Positions 1 through 9,578 of a DNA stretch of 64,000 nt are shown one piece after another. Under the pieces are notes generated by a model. It was given only the letters and a program-made list of their open reading frames with translations, was not told where the DNA came from and ran no database searches. The position numbers and the translations under genes are program-made. Positions within the stretch are counted from its first letter, which is position 1, and each line of letters opens with the position of its first letter. Origin of the DNA: JAMXLO01 sp963794185 (GTDB lineage: Bacteria > Pseudomonadota > Alphaproteobacteria > Acetobacterales > Acetobacteraceae); assembly GCA_963794185.1 (NCBI GenBank), contig CAWCDM010000053.1, positions 62,001-126,000 on the forward strand, in the 5' to 3' direction.

Positions 1-214
1 AGGCTGTATAAATACCGTCAACGAACACTGTGGGTGATTATACCACAAAACTAACGTTCAGGTCCTGGCGGCGCACGACTATGGAAGTGCGAGCGTGTTG
101 CTCCGCCTTGACGCCCGCGGCGTCTAGTCGATTTTTCTTGCCAAATCGTTCATCTGTGTTAGTTCCGATGCCGTGATGGCCCAATCCCCGCACCCAGCAG
201 CCGGACCCCGCATA

Positions 215-820
215 ATGGTCACCGCCAGCGGCCCCCGCCGCGTCGAGCGCTACGCCATCCCTCTCCTTGTCGGCGCCTGCTGCATCGCCCTGTCAGCCCA
301 CGCCGCCCCACTCTCCGACACCCCGCCCGACCCGAACGGCGTGCCATCCGTCTTCCACACCGACGCATTGGACGCCTACGCCAAGGTGAAGATCGGCTGG
401 CTTCCCGCCCCGCCTGTCCTGACTGCCGCCGAGCAGGCGCCGGCGGCAACGGCACTTGCCGTCATCAATCAGCACATGGCCGAGGTCGCCGCGGACCTGG
501 CGAAAAAGCCGAGCACCGCCGCGCGCCCCGATACGACCGTGACCGCTGACCGGCTGAAGGTCACCATGGCCGGCGTGCTGGCGGACAACCGGCGGGTCAT
601 CTGCGTTTACATCCTGCCCGGGAATAAGTTCTTCAGCACCGTCATCATGAGCGTCGATCGCGACCACCCGTTGGTCGATCCGCGCGAGGTCTGGGACGAG
701 GACAGCATGCGCAAAGGCAAGGGCGCGTTCGCGCAGTTCGTGACCGATACCCTGCGCGTGAACACCTGGGAAGACGATACATTCGAGGGCGTCAGGTTGA
801 GGATGTGCGAGGGCAACTGA
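215..820 (+). CDS. Exported hypothetical protein
   Basis: I do not recognise this protein. The reading frame is open from a GTG at 173 (next codon ATG 176), but the ATG at 215 gives a compact Sec signal peptide: an arginine-rich start, a hydrophobic stretch and an AHA-AP cleavage site, so I favour 215 (201 residues). The mature part is soluble, contains two cysteines (one in ICVYILPG, one near the C-terminus) and no membrane segment, which suggests a periplasmic protein. It stands alone, with a gene-poor stretch downstream. No family could be assigned. Confidence 0.6.
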   Translation: MVTASGPRRVERYAIPLLVGACCIALSAHAAPLSDTPPDPNGVPSVFHTDALDAYAKVKIGWLPAPPVLTAAEQAPAATALAVINQHMAEVAADLAKKPSTAARPDTTVTADRLKVTMAGVLADNRRVICVYILPGNKFFSTVIMSVDRDHPLVDPREVWDEDSMRKGKGAFAQFVTDTLRVNTWEDDTFEGVRLRMCEGN

Positions 821-1519
821 TCGGGTTCCTGGCGCGCCGCAGCCCATTATCGCTCGTCTCCCTTGTGTCTGCCGTGTGTCTGCCGTGTCATTCGTGGCCG
901 CACGCATCACAGCGGATCAGCAAGGAGCCGCCACCGTCGTGCTTGGCCGGGTGAAGACGATCCGTGCCGCATCGCGGGCACGCGCGATCGACCCGCAGCA
1001 AGCGTGCAGGAATCGCAACACCGGCTCTCTAAACATCGGATCGTCCGGCGGAGGCTGCCCCATCCATATCAGCATCACCATCATTCCCCTTCCAACGCTA
1101 ATACGATACGCCTTAGATAGGACCGTGGACGCCCCGCGCAGCCGGCCTGTCGGAGCATTTCGGTGCGGATACCGGCCGCTGCAGGTAATCAGGCATTGGG
1201 CCTCCGACGCACATCGTCGTCGGTCACGACAATCAAACGCTGTTGCGCGACAGCCGGGCGCGCCCTGCGCCGTTCGCGGGGCAGAGTGTTTTCTCAGCAC
1301 GGAGGACATGCGAGGGCCACGGTGGACCACGGAGAAGGATCAGCAGCGGCATCGTGTCGGGCGTGGCGCACTCTACACGCGCCTGGCCCGATCGTGGTCC
1401 TGGGCGTCATCCTGCTTCTCCGTGGCCCACCGTGGCCCTCCCTTCTCCTCCGTGTTGAATTGAGGCGCGATAGCTACCATAACTATTGACAGTAAGGAAC
1501 TCTAACCAAACATCCGATC
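821..1519. other. Gene-free stretch of about 700 bp
   Basis: No reading frame here has convincing protein character. Near its start an 11-bp unit (GTGTCTGCCGT) is repeated in tandem at about 864-885. Its main structure is the long inverted repeat listed separately at 1308-1445. The rest shows no recognisable promoter, RNA or gene remnant. Confidence 0.5.
1308..1445. repeat. Long intergenic inverted repeat (BIME-like)
   Basis: The left arm around 1312-1342 (GAGGGCCACGGTGG, then CCACGGAGAAG) is mirrored by the right arm around 1409-1443 (CTTCTCCGTGG, then CCACCGTGGCCCTC), with about 70 bp between. It lies in a gene-free gap, as palindromic elements usually do. Similar outer words (CGGAGG, GGCCAC) recur in the element at 57345-57513, so the two may be related. 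Confidence 0.6.
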
Positions 1520-2265
1520 ATGGACCCCAACCCCGAACCGCCCGACCACACCCTCCTTCTCCCCAGGGACACCTACCACCACCTCATCCACACGCTCCGC
1601 GCCGCGCTCCCGCCGCCCATCACCGACACGCCCGAGGACCCCGGATCAAGTCCGGGGCAGGCTCTGGTCCGCCGCGACAACGCCGCCATGGCACAGGTCT
1701 CGGCGCTGCTGCCCGCCACCGCCGACGAGGCCAATCTCGCCGTGACCTATGTCGCGGCCGGCGCGCAGGCGATGGAATGCCTGCGGCTGGCCCGCCAGTA
1801 CCCCGGCGACCCGAACTTCGTCCTGAACTGCACCGCCCAGGCCGCCGGCATGATGCGCCAGGCGCGGGCCACGCGCTCGCTGCTGCTGCGTGTGCAGGCG
1901 GAGCGCGGTAAGCGTGGGGCGGACAATACCGCCGCGACCGGGCCGCCTGGACGGAATACTGCGCCATCGCACTGATGGCGGAAGCGCTGGGCCGTCCCCA
2001 GCCCGAAGCTGCGGCAGAGCCGCCGCCCCCATCGGTTCCGGCGGCGATGGAGCAAGCAGCGCCGAAGCCCGACCCGCTCATGGAAGCCGAGCAGTATGCG
2101 GTGACGTATCCGCGGCGTGCAGCGCTGATCCGCCGGCTCGGCAGGGTGCCGGACAACGTGACGTTCGACCCGCCCGAGGATTACCTGGTGCGGGCGCTGG
2201 TCACCGGCCGGCCCCCCGCGCTGCTGGCGCTCGACCGACAGCCCGCCGCGACCCACACGGCGTAG
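1520..2265 (+). pseudogene. Hypothetical protein, interrupted by one frameshift
   Basis: Two overlapping frames read as one protein of about 248 residues. The first (1520-1975) runs through alanine-rich helices with MECLRLARQYPGDPNF; the second (ending 2265) continues with DRAAWTEYCAIALMAEAL and a C-terminus rich in charged residues (YPRRAALIRRLGR). In the second frame the upstream stop is at 1909-1911, so the shift must lie between 1912 and 1933. A length of 746 nt equals a whole number of codons minus one base, so one base is missing. I do not recognise the family. Either a sequencing deletion or a real break is possible; a separate downstream gene starting at 1975 (TGATG overlap) is less likely because the coding signal begins upstream of it. 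Confidence 0.55.
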
Positions 2266-2276
2266 CGTGGAGTGCA

Positions 2277-2392
2277 CTGAGAATATTCACCGCAGAGGCG
2301 CAGAGTGCGCCGAGAAGTCGAGTTCCGACACCAAGGCTTGCCTGCTCAGCGTGCTCTGCGCCTCTGCGGTGAACATTCTTGCTGTTTCCTCT
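2277..2392. repeat. Intergenic inverted repeat (CCGCAGAGGCGCAGAG type)
   Basis: The left arm at 2280-2315 (ATTCACCGCAGAGGCGCAGAG) is matched by the reverse complement at about 2347-2382 (CTCTGCGCCTCTGCGGTGAA), enclosing about 30 bp. The element sits between two convergent genes and may form a stable stem in either transcript. The core word is one I know as a recurrent intergenic repeat in many proteobacteria. Confidence 0.7.
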
Positions 2393-2451
2393 CACCGCAC
2401 GATCCCTCGTCTCACCCCACGCGTCGTGAGACGAGATCGCGCATCCCCTCC

Positions 2452-3762
2452 CTACTCCTCCCGCGCATCCACGTATTCCGGCACGGTGAAGTACACCCAG
2501 ATCAGGTTCGCCAGCAGCAGCGCGGCAGTGATCAGAAACACCCAGCGAAGGCCGAACGTGGCCGCGATCGCTCCGCCGGTCAGCGGCCCCATCGAATTGC
2601 CAAGAAAGCTCGCCGATGCGGTCAGGCCGTAGACCGCGCCGCGATCGCCGCGCGGCACCATCCGCCCGATCAGCGCATTCGCCGTGGGGAGAATTCCGCC
2701 GATGAACAGCCCGACGCCGAACCGCTCCAGCACGAATGCCCAGTAGCTGCCGACGAAGGCCTGCGGCAGGCTGGTCAGCGTCGCGCCCGCCAGGCAGATC
2801 AGCAGGACGCGGCGATAGCCGATCTCATCGCTGTGCTTGCCGATCAGCGGCACCGCGATCATCCCGGCGAGCCCCGTGACGGAGAACGCCACCCCGCCCA
2901 ATGTCGCCAGGTCGGGCCGCGTACCGACCAGTTCCTGCACGAACAGCGTCACCAACGGCTGCACCGTGCGCGTACTGAACTGCGCCATGAACAGCACGAA
3001 GAACAGCGGCAGCACGCCGGCCGCGCCGATCATCAGCGCCAGGCCGCGGATCCCCGAGCGCCGGCGATGCGCGCTGTCCGGCCGGACGAAATTCTCGTGC
3101 ACGCCGCGCCAGACCAGCGCCATGGAGGCGAACGTGATCGCCGATGTGCAGTAGAACGGGATGCGGAAGCTGCCGGTGACGTCGGCCAGGATGCCGCCGA
3201 TCACCGGTCCCACCAGGGAGCCCACCAACTGGCCGGTGCTGAGCAGGCCGAGTGCGTAGCCCAGCCGCTGCTCCGGCACCTGGCTCGCCACCAGCGCCAT
3301 CGCGGTGGACGAAAACCCGGCGAACACGCCCATCAGCGCGCGCGCGGCGAAAAACTGCCAGACGTTCAGCGCCATGCCCATCAGCGCGGTGAAGAAGGCG
3401 ATCGCGCAGCTCGAGCGCAGCAGCATCAGCTTGCGCCCGCGCAGGTCGGCCAGCCGTCCCCACAGCGGCGAGGCGAAGGCGGCGACGAACGAGGTGGAGC
3501 CGTTGAGGATGCCGGACCAGAGCGCGATGCCGGCGTCCGTCTTCACGCCGAGCTCCGGCAGGAACAGCGGCATGATCGGACTGAGGAAGCTGAACGACAT
3601 GGTCATGATGAACTGGATGCCCACCATGGCCCACAGCGTCGTCTGCCAGTGTGACGCCCAATGGGGCGCCGTTCCGTGCGGCGCTACACCGCCGGCCGGG
3701 GCCGCCTTGTCGCTTCGCTTCGGCACCCCGGCGCTTGGGAGTGGACGGCCAGGCTCAGGCAC
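2452..3762 (-). CDS. MFS efflux transporter, 12-TM drug:H+ antiporter type
   Basis: This inner-membrane transporter of 436 residues has the size and segment pattern of the 12-helix DHA1-like (MdtG/TetA-like) drug exporters. The signature loop between helices 2 and 3 is visible as GRLADLRGRK. After it come LMGVFAGFSSTAMALVAS (helix 4 region) and GYALGLLSTGQLVGSLVGP (motif C-like, typical of antiporters), with a second-half repeat KHSDEIGYRR. The N-terminal 35 residues are polar and cytoplasmic. Its start overlaps the end of the upstream VOC gene by 8 bp, so the two are probably co-translated. The substrate is unknown; resistance to a compound handled by the VOC partner is a guess. Confidence 0.85.
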   Translation of the reverse strand: MPEPGRPLPSAGVPKRSDKAAPAGGVAPHGTAPHWASHWQTTLWAMVGIQFIMTMSFSFLSPIMPLFLPELGVKTDAGIALWSGILNGSTSFVAAFASPLWGRLADLRGRKLMLLRSSCAIAFFTALMGMALNVWQFFAARALMGVFAGFSSTAMALVASQVPEQRLGYALGLLSTGQLVGSLVGPVIGGILADVTGSFRIPFYCTSAITFASMALVWRGVHENFVRPDSAHRRRSGIRGLALMIGAAGVLPLFFVLFMAQFSTRTVQPLVTLFVQELVGTRPDLATLGGVAFSVTGLAGMIAVPLIGKHSDEIGYRRVLLICLAGATLTSLPQAFVGSYWAFVLERFGVGLFIGGILPTANALIGRMVPRGDRGAVYGLTASASFLGNSMGPLTGGAIAATFGLRWVFLITAALLLANLIWVYFTVPEYVDAREE

Positions 3763-4291
3763 CCAGCCGCGTCGCCATGTCCCGCTTGAACTGCTCGATC
3801 GGCATGAAGCCCACGTCCTTGCGGCACGACGCTTCGGTCTCGCGCAGGATATCCGCGTCCGACTTGGTCAGGTCGAGGAACTCGCCATGCGGCTGCGGCA
3901 CGTGGAACGGCGTGTCGAGATACGCCTCCACGGTGTTGCCTTCGGGGTCCTTGAAGTAGATCGACCACGCGTTGCCGTGGCTGACCGGTCGCATATCGGT
4001 GGCGCCGAGCGCCAGGGCCCGCTTGTGCACCTCGCGCAGATCGCCGAGCGAGTCCACCATGAAGGAGATCTGCTGGATCGGGTTGAAGCCCGATGTGTCG
4101 GGCCGGCCGGTCACCAGCACCACCTGGTGGTGGTTCTCCGGATTGCCGCTCATGAACGTGAGGTGCATGCCGGCGCGCCCCTGGCCGTGGTCGGTCACCA
4201 TCAGGCCGAGCACTTCGGTGTAGAAGCGCTCCATCTTCTCCCGCTCGTGCACGTAGATGCCCATGTGGGCCAGCCGCGCGTGGATCGCCAT
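3755..4291 (-). CDS. VOC-superfamily metalloprotein (glyoxalase/extradiol dioxygenase-like)
   Basis: This 178-residue soluble protein has one VOC module. The first beta strand carries a candidate metal histidine (LAHMGIYV) and FYTEVLGL follows, as in glyoxalase-type folds. Next are MHLTFMSGNPENHHQVVL, which supplies two histidines, and the closing strand DPEGNTVEAYLDTP with the usual glutamate. The C-terminal 45 residues form a helical tail (SDADILRETEASC). The family includes extradiol dioxygenases, isomerases and resistance proteins; the sequence does not say which. It precedes and overlaps the MFS exporter gene, suggesting a two-gene transcript. Dioxygenase-like chemistry is more likely than glyoxalase I because of the long tail and the HHQVVL motif, but this is tentative. 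Confidence 0.8.
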   Translation of the reverse strand: MAIHARLAHMGIYVHEREKMERFYTEVLGLMVTDHGQGRAGMHLTFMSGNPENHHQVVLVTGRPDTSGFNPIQQISFMVDSLGDLREVHKRALALGATDMRPVSHGNAWSIYFKDPEGNTVEAYLDTPFHVPQPHGEFLDLTKSDADILRETEASCRKDVGFMPIEQFKRDMATRLGA

Positions 4292-4428
4292 GGTTCATTC
4301 CTTCTGCCGGATCTTGCGCGAGAGTCCTCCAGCTTGGCGGTTTTCGCAAGCGGTGGCGCGGTCGATCGAGGCGAACGAACTTGGCTGGGCGGGCGGGTTG
4401 CCACGCGCCGGCCGATGAAGCTGACGTC

Positions 4429-4719
4429 CTACCGCCCCAGGAAGTACCAGGCCAGCAAGCCGATCAGACCCCACATCGGCACGGCAATGAGAACCCCGTT
4501 GATGAAGCCGCGAGCCGGCTTCAGATCGTCATCGGCATCGGCGAACGCCGCGTCCTCGAGCGGTCCGGCAGATGGCCGATGGACCGCTGCAATAACGGCC
4601 GGACCTTCGCATTCGACCAGGCCAGGGGTGACGGGCTCCGACGCCATAGGCGGGTCCGGAGCAGCGGCCGGCAAATCCACGACATGGCCCATCGAAACCT
4701 CGTATGCGGACGGCCGCAC
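4429..4719 (-). CDS. Small tail-anchored membrane protein, unknown
   Basis: This 96-residue frame has a polar, proline- and aspartate-rich N-terminus and one C-terminal membrane segment (INGVLIAVPMWGLIGLLAWYF) ending in LGR. Such a layout fits a single-pass inner-membrane protein whose N-terminal domain stays on one side. No family is recognised. It sits alone between the VOC and ACS-transporter genes on the same strand. The hydrophobic end with a proper anchor is the main evidence that it is real. Confidence 0.5.
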   Translation of the reverse strand: MRPSAYEVSMGHVVDLPAAAPDPPMASEPVTPGLVECEGPAVIAAVHRPSAGPLEDAAFADADDDLKPARGFINGVLIAVPMWGLIGLLAWYFLGR

Positions 4720-4847
4720 CGACGAAGCCGGATCGCAGCTGTCGCCGTTATGGCGCCAGGGTCTTCATCCCACTTCGCGTTGCGACCAGCCATTATCGCC
4801 TACGATGGCGCAGCCGCGCATTGATCTAGATCAACCTCCGGTAGCAA

Positions 4848-6191
4848 TTACTCAGCGACTACGCTCTGCGGTGGAATCTGCTCCAACCGCCGGTCGTGGC
4901 CGAGCGCGAGCAGCACGATCCCGGATATCACGGGCGCCGAGGCAAGCGCCAACAGGCCGATCGTGTCGCTGGCGGTGGCATCCTTCACCAGCCCGAACAT
5001 GTAGGGGCCGAGGAAGCCTCCCAGATTGCCGACCGCATTGATCATCGCGATGCCGCCGGCGGCCGCGACGCCGGACAGCATCGCCGTCGGCAGGGACCAG
5101 AACGTCGGCGCGATCGACTGCTGTCCCATGATGCCGATGATGAGCGCCACCATGATCAGTGCGGGACGGTCGATCCCGATGAAGATGCAGGCGCCGAGCC
5201 CGGCGGCGCACACGAAGCAGGCCGCCGCCACGTGCTTTGCGCGTTCGCCATGCTTGTCGGAATGGTAACCCCAGTAGATCATCGCGAAGGCGGCGAACAC
5301 GAAGGGGATGGCGCTGATCACCCCGGTCATCGTGGTTGTCACGCCGAATGCCTTGATGATCTGCGGCAGGAAGATCAGCAGTCCGTAGTTCGACACGTTC
5401 TGACCGAAATACACCAGGGTCAGCCACCAAACTCGCGGGTTGCGCAACGTCTCGCCCAGTTCGAAGCGGTGGATCGACTCACGTTGCGCCCGCTCGCGTG
5501 CCAGCCGTGTCTCCAGCCATTCGCGCTGTTCAGGCCGCAGCCACTTCGCGTCAGCAGGCCGGTCGGTCAGCCAGACGATCACCACGACGCACATGATGAT
5601 CGGCGGGAGTGCCTCGACGATGAACAGCCACTGCCAGCCGGCCAGGCCGAGCAAGCCGTCCAACAGCAGCAGTTGCGACGACACGATCGGGCCGATGATC
5701 AGCGAGATCACGCTCGCCGACTGGAAGATCCCCATCATGCGCGAGCGGTAGTAGGATGGGAACCACCAGGTCAGATACAGCACGATGCCGGGATAGAAGC
5801 CCGCCTCCGCGATGCCAAGAAAGAACCGGACTGTGTAGAAGCTCCAGTCGTTCCAGACGAAGGCGGTGAGTGCCGAGATGATTCCCCAGCTCAGCAGGAT
5901 GCGTGCGATCCAGCGACGCGCGCCGACCTTGTTCAGGATCAGATTGCTGGGGATCTCGAACAGGAAGTAGCCGACGAAGAACACGCCGGAGCCGAAGCCG
6001 AACACGGCGGCGGAAAACCCGAGCGCCTTGTTCATGGTGAGGCCGGCAAACCCCACGTTGACCCGGTCGAGGTAGGCGCAGAAGTAGCCGAGCATGAGCA
6101 GGGGCATGAGTCGCCAGGCAATGCGCCTGATCGTCTCACGCTCCAGCGGATCGACCTGAGCCTGGGTAGCGATCGCCGGCTGCTGTGCCAT
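4848..6191 (-). CDS. MFS transporter, anion:cation symporter (ACS) family
   Basis: With 447 residues and twelve predicted helices, this looks like an organic-anion importer of the ACS family (tartrate, phthalate, hexuronate and related acids). Family features are the N-terminal RIAWRLMPLLMLGYFCAYLDRVNVGFA, the motif FEIPSNLILNKVGARRWIARI, the helix-4 region GIAEAGFYPGIVLYLTWWFPSYYR, and the central loop with DAKWLRPEQREWL. The substrate cannot be told from the sequence. The gene runs opposite to the alpha/beta hydrolase at 6443, and a promoter pair probably lies in the 250-bp gap. Confidence 0.9.
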   Translation of the reverse strand: MAQQPAIATQAQVDPLERETIRRIAWRLMPLLMLGYFCAYLDRVNVGFAGLTMNKALGFSAAVFGFGSGVFFVGYFLFEIPSNLILNKVGARRWIARILLSWGIISALTAFVWNDWSFYTVRFFLGIAEAGFYPGIVLYLTWWFPSYYRSRMMGIFQSASVISLIIGPIVSSQLLLLDGLLGLAGWQWLFIVEALPPIIMCVVVIVWLTDRPADAKWLRPEQREWLETRLARERAQRESIHRFELGETLRNPRVWWLTLVYFGQNVSNYGLLIFLPQIIKAFGVTTTMTGVISAIPFVFAAFAMIYWGYHSDKHGERAKHVAAACFVCAAGLGACIFIGIDRPALIMVALIIGIMGQQSIAPTFWSLPTAMLSGVAAAGGIAMINAVGNLGGFLGPYMFGLVKDATASDTIGLLALASAPVISGIVLLALGHDRRLEQIPPQSVVAE

Positions 6192-6442
6192 CGGATCGAT
6201 CCTCCTTGCAATTGGTTCCCGTTGAAACGGAATTCATTGTTGCCGCACCAGTCCGGTTTGCCAATAACAGGCATGAAGGCGGCGCGGCTTGGCGAAGGCT
6301 ACCCCCCAACCGGAGGATGCTGCAACGGTGATACAATCGTCGCTGCTCATTTGCCAAGTCCTGAGGTATCTGCATCATGATTGAATTGTCGCTGGATGAT
6401 GGGTATCGCTGCGCTCGATCCATAGGGCACGCAGGCAGTTCG

Positions 6443-7126
6443 ATGCGCAATGCAAACGCCACGCAGATCACGATCCGGGTCGACGACGCGCACGTTGTCT
6501 CTGGCCTCTTGGATTTACCACTGCACGCGCGGGCTTGCTACGTGCTCGCACATGGCGCGGGAGCTGGCATGTTCCATCCTTTCATGGCAGCGACCGCGGC
6601 GGGACTGGGGGAACGCGGCGTCGCCACGTTGCGCTATCAGTTCCCATACATGGAGAAAGGCTCGAAGCGACCGGACGCTCCCGGCCTCGCCCACGCCACT
6701 GTGCGCGCCGCGGTTGCCGAGGTCATCCGGCTCGCTCCTGGGCTGCCTCTGATTGCGGGCGGCAAGTCCTTTGGTGGCCGCATGACATCGCAGGCGCAGG
6801 CCATCGCGCCCCTTGCAAATGTCCGTGGTCTCGCATTCCTGGGGTTTCCGCTGCATCCCGCCAAAAAGCCATCGGACGATCGCGCACAACACCTGTTCGA
6901 CGTGCAGATTCCGATGCTGTTCCTGCAAGGAACCCGCGACACGCTCGCGGAACTGTCACTGCTTTCGCCGCTTGTCGAAAGGCTCGGCGCGCGCGCGACG
7001 CTGAAGCAATTCGCCGGCGCGGATCATTCGTTTCATATCGCCGGGCGCGCCGCGCCTTCCGATGATGAGGTCAGAGACACGGTGCTCAATGTGCTCGTCG
7101 CCTGGATCGACCAAATCGGAGGGTAG
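6443..7126 (+). CDS. Alpha/beta hydrolase, dienelactone hydrolase-like
   Basis: This is a cytosolic serine hydrolase of about 227 residues if it starts at ATG 6443; an ATG in frame at 6377 would add a 22-residue tail without obvious function. After the strand AHGAGAGMFHPFM (oxyanion-hole region) comes the nucleophile elbow GGKSFGGRM with the catalytic serine. The acid is likely the aspartate in LFLQGTRDTLAE, and the base the histidine in GADHSFH. These motifs match the small alpha/beta family often annotated as dienelactone hydrolase-like. The substrate is unknown. It is followed by a gene-free gap. Confidence 0.8.
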   Translation: MRNANATQITIRVDDAHVVSGLLDLPLHARACYVLAHGAGAGMFHPFMAATAAGLGERGVATLRYQFPYMEKGSKRPDAPGLAHATVRAAVAEVIRLAPGLPLIAGGKSFGGRMTSQAQAIAPLANVRGLAFLGFPLHPAKKPSDDRAQHLFDVQIPMLFLQGTRDTLAELSLLSPLVERLGARATLKQFAGADHSFHIAGRAAPSDDEVRDTVLNVLVAWIDQIGG

Positions 7127-7554
7127 TGGCGTGGTGCCGCGGATTGAGGCGAAGATACGGCTATCATTGCAGTGCTGGTGTTTGCGCTCGCTTGCCTGCC
7201 TGGGGCGATGCTTTGACCAGGCTCCGGCGAGCACGTACCAATACGGCAGGGGCGCAATCGGTCGTCCAGGGCAATAAGCAGGATGATGAGCGTCTGCCAC
7301 TCCGGATCGGCTTTGCGGAGCGGCGCCCGGCATGGTAAGCTGCAACACTGCGATTTGGGGTAAATCGGCGAATGACTTCTACCAGCCCGGTCTCAGTCAG
7401 CGCGTCGGACTTGCACCTCGCATTCGATTTCGTGAGCGCCGGCGCTCCATCCGAGAATTGCGCGTACATTTGTATTGACACTTGCCATCAAGCGAGCGGC
7501 ACGTTCTCGCACCACGCAGGTGCGGCCCACCATAGTGCAGCGAAGGGGACGGAA
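7127..7554. other. Gene-free stretch before the amidohydrolase
   Basis: The reading frame of the next gene is open back to 7372, but the extra 61 codons show no conserved protein character, so I assign this stretch to leader sequence. It may hold the promoter of the amidohydrolase and ABC operon. No repeat or RNA motif is seen. Confidence 0.4.
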
Positions 7555-8628
7555 GTGGCACAGACCGGCGACTTGAAGGGCGAATACCGCGGCATCGTGT
7601 ACCGCAACGATAACGATCTGAAGGCATGGCTGGCGAAGCGGCCGGGCGAAACGGCGCTGGAGCCGGATCTGCCGATCATTGATCCGCACCATCACTTCTG
7701 GGACACGCCGCAGCGCGGCCGTTACTTCCTCCCGGAACTCCTTTCCGATATCGGCGGCGGACACAAGATCGTCGCCACCGTCTTCCTGGAATGCCAGGCG
7801 ATGTACCGCAAGGCCGGTCCCGCGGCGATGGCGCCGGTCGGTGAGGTCGAATTTGTCAACGGCATCGCGGCCATGAGCGCGTCGGGCAATTATGGCTCCT
7901 GCCGTGTCGCCGAGGCGATCATCGGTCACGCCGACCTCACCATCGGCGCGCGGGCGCGCGATGTGCTGGAGGCCGAGATCGCGGCGGGCGGCGGACGCTT
8001 CCGCGGCATCCGCCATGGCGTGGCCTGGGATGGCAGCGACACGATCGGCAAATTCGCATCGCGCGCGGTTCCGCCGCACCAGGCGCGCGACCCCACATTC
8101 CGCGAGGGCTTCGCCCAGCTCGGCCGCCTCGGCCTCAGCTTCGAATCCTGGCAGTATCATCCGCAACTGCCGGACGCGATTGACCTCGCCCGCGCCTTCC
8201 CCGATACGACGATCATCCTCAACCATGTCGGCGGCGTGCTCGGCGTCGGTCCGTATCGCGGTCGCCGCCAGGAGATCCTCGCGGCGTGGCGGAAGGATAT
8301 CGGCGAACTGGCCAAATGCCCGAACGTCAACGTGAAGCTCGGCGGCATCGGCATGGTTTCGTTCGGTTTCGATTTCCATGAACGCAACGTGCCGCCATCG
8401 TCGGAAGAACTCGCCGCCGCGTGGCGCCAATATATCGAGCCGTGCATTGAAGCCTTTGGCGTCGACCGGTGCATGTTCGAGAGCAATTTTCCCCCGGACA
8501 AGCAGTCCTGCGGCTACACCGAGCTGTGGAACGCATTCAAGCGCATCACGGCCGGGGCGTCGGTGGCCGAAAAGACCGCGCTCTACAGCGGCACCGCGGC
8601 GCGGGTGTACCGCCTGACCGCGCCCTGA
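7555..8628 (+). CDS. Amidohydrolase family 2 (TIM-barrel metal hydrolase/decarboxylase)
   Basis: From a GTG at 7555 with a purine-rich ribosome site just upstream (AAGGGGACGG), this gives 357 residues. The early metal motif IIDPHHHFWD is the HxH signature of the amidohydrolase-2 family, which includes 2-pyrone-4,6-dicarboxylate lactonase and 4-sulfomuconolactone hydrolase. Further barrel motifs are RGIRHGVAW, the strand-6 histidine in IILNHVGG, and MFESNFPPDKQS with the late acidic region. Family members hydrolyse lactones or decarboxylate aromatic acids in the cytoplasm. The sugar-type ABC importer follows 38 bp downstream, so it probably acts on the imported compound or a product of it. Confidence 0.85.
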   Translation: MAQTGDLKGEYRGIVYRNDNDLKAWLAKRPGETALEPDLPIIDPHHHFWDTPQRGRYFLPELLSDIGGGHKIVATVFLECQAMYRKAGPAAMAPVGEVEFVNGIAAMSASGNYGSCRVAEAIIGHADLTIGARARDVLEAEIAAGGGRFRGIRHGVAWDGSDTIGKFASRAVPPHQARDPTFREGFAQLGRLGLSFESWQYHPQLPDAIDLARAFPDTTIILNHVGGVLGVGPYRGRRQEILAAWRKDIGELAKCPNVNVKLGGIGMVSFGFDFHERNVPPSSEELAAAWRQYIEPCIEAFGVDRCMFESNFPPDKQSCGYTELWNAFKRITAGASVAEKTALYSGTAARVYRLTAP

Positions 8629-8666
8629 TCCGGGGCAAAATGGTCGTCGCAGAGGCGGACTGACGC

Positions 8667-9578
8667 ATGAGCACCAGCATCGCCGCCGTCGCCGGACGCA
8701 GCCGCGTCGCACACAAGCGCGGATACGCAAGGCGATACTGGGCCTTTGCGGTGCCGGCCGCGGTCGTCGTCGCCGCGGTCATCCTGTTCCCCTGGGTGTT
8801 CACGCTGTTCATGTCGGTGCACGACTGGAAGGTCACCGGCGCGGTGCCGTTCGTCGGCCTCGCCAACTACGCCAAGATGCTGTCGGACGAACGCTTCCTG
8901 TGGGCGATCGTGCGCACGCTCTACTTCACCGCCGCCTCGGTGATCGCGCCGATGCTGCTGGGTATCTGGGCCGCGGTCTGCTTTGCCTCAAACTTCAGGT
9001 TCCGTGGCCTTGCCCGCACGCTGTTCGTGCTGCCGATGATGGCAACGCCGGTCGCCATCTCGCTGGTGTGGACCATGATGTTCCACCCGCAGCTCGGCGT
9101 GCTGAACTATCTGCTGAGCACCGTCGGTCTGCCGCCGTCGAGCTGGGTCTATGACAGCCAGACGGTGATCCCGACGCTGGTGATGGTGGAGACCTGGCAA
9201 TGGACTCCGCTGGTCATGCTGATCGTATTGGGTGGCATCGCCAGCCTGCCGCTCGACCCGTACGAGGCGGCGATCCTGGACGGCGCCAGTGTTTGGCAGA
9301 TGTTCCGCCACATCACCCTGCCGCTGGTCTGGCCGTTCATCATGGTGGCCGCCGTGATCCGGCTGATCGATGCGCTGAAGACCTTCGACACGATCTACGT
9401 GATCACGCTCGGCGGTCCCGGCACCTCGAGCGAAACATTGAACATCATGCTCTACCAGACCGCCTTCGCCTATTACGACCTCGGCTACGGGTCCGCCATC
9501 GTGGTGGTGTTCTTCGTGCTGATCCTGCTGATCAGCCTCGTGCTGCTGCATGTGCGGCAGCGGGAGGCGTGGCGATGA
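8667..9578 (+). CDS. Sugar-type ABC importer, inner-membrane permease 1 (MalF/UgpA-like)
   Basis: This 303-residue protein is a carbohydrate-uptake (CUT1) permease with six or so helices. The coupling EAA loop is visible as EAAILDGASVWQMFRHITLPLVWP, the site where the ATPase docks. A basic cytoplasmic start leads into the first helix (WAFAVPAAVVVAAVILF). Its stop overlaps the start of the second permease (ATGA at 9575), which indicates translational coupling in the operon amidohydrolase-permease-permease-binding protein. Confidence 0.9.
   Translation: MSTSIAAVAGRSRVAHKRGYARRYWAFAVPAAVVVAAVILFPWVFTLFMSVHDWKVTGAVPFVGLANYAKMLSDERFLWAIVRTLYFTAASVIAPMLLGIWAAVCFASNFRFRGLARTLFVLPMMATPVAISLVWTMMFHPQLGVLNYLLSTVGLPPSSWVYDSQTVIPTLVMVETWQWTPLVMLIVLGGIASLPLDPYEAAILDGASVWQMFRHITLPLVWPFIMVAAVIRLIDALKTFDTIYVITLGGPGTSSETLNIMLYQTAFAYYDLGYGSAIVVVFFVLILLISLVLLHVRQREAWR

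Noticed and set aside
863..1489. Several 60-190-codon frames between 863 and 1489
   Set aside because: They cross the inverted repeat, overlap one another in all phases and have no consistent protein character.
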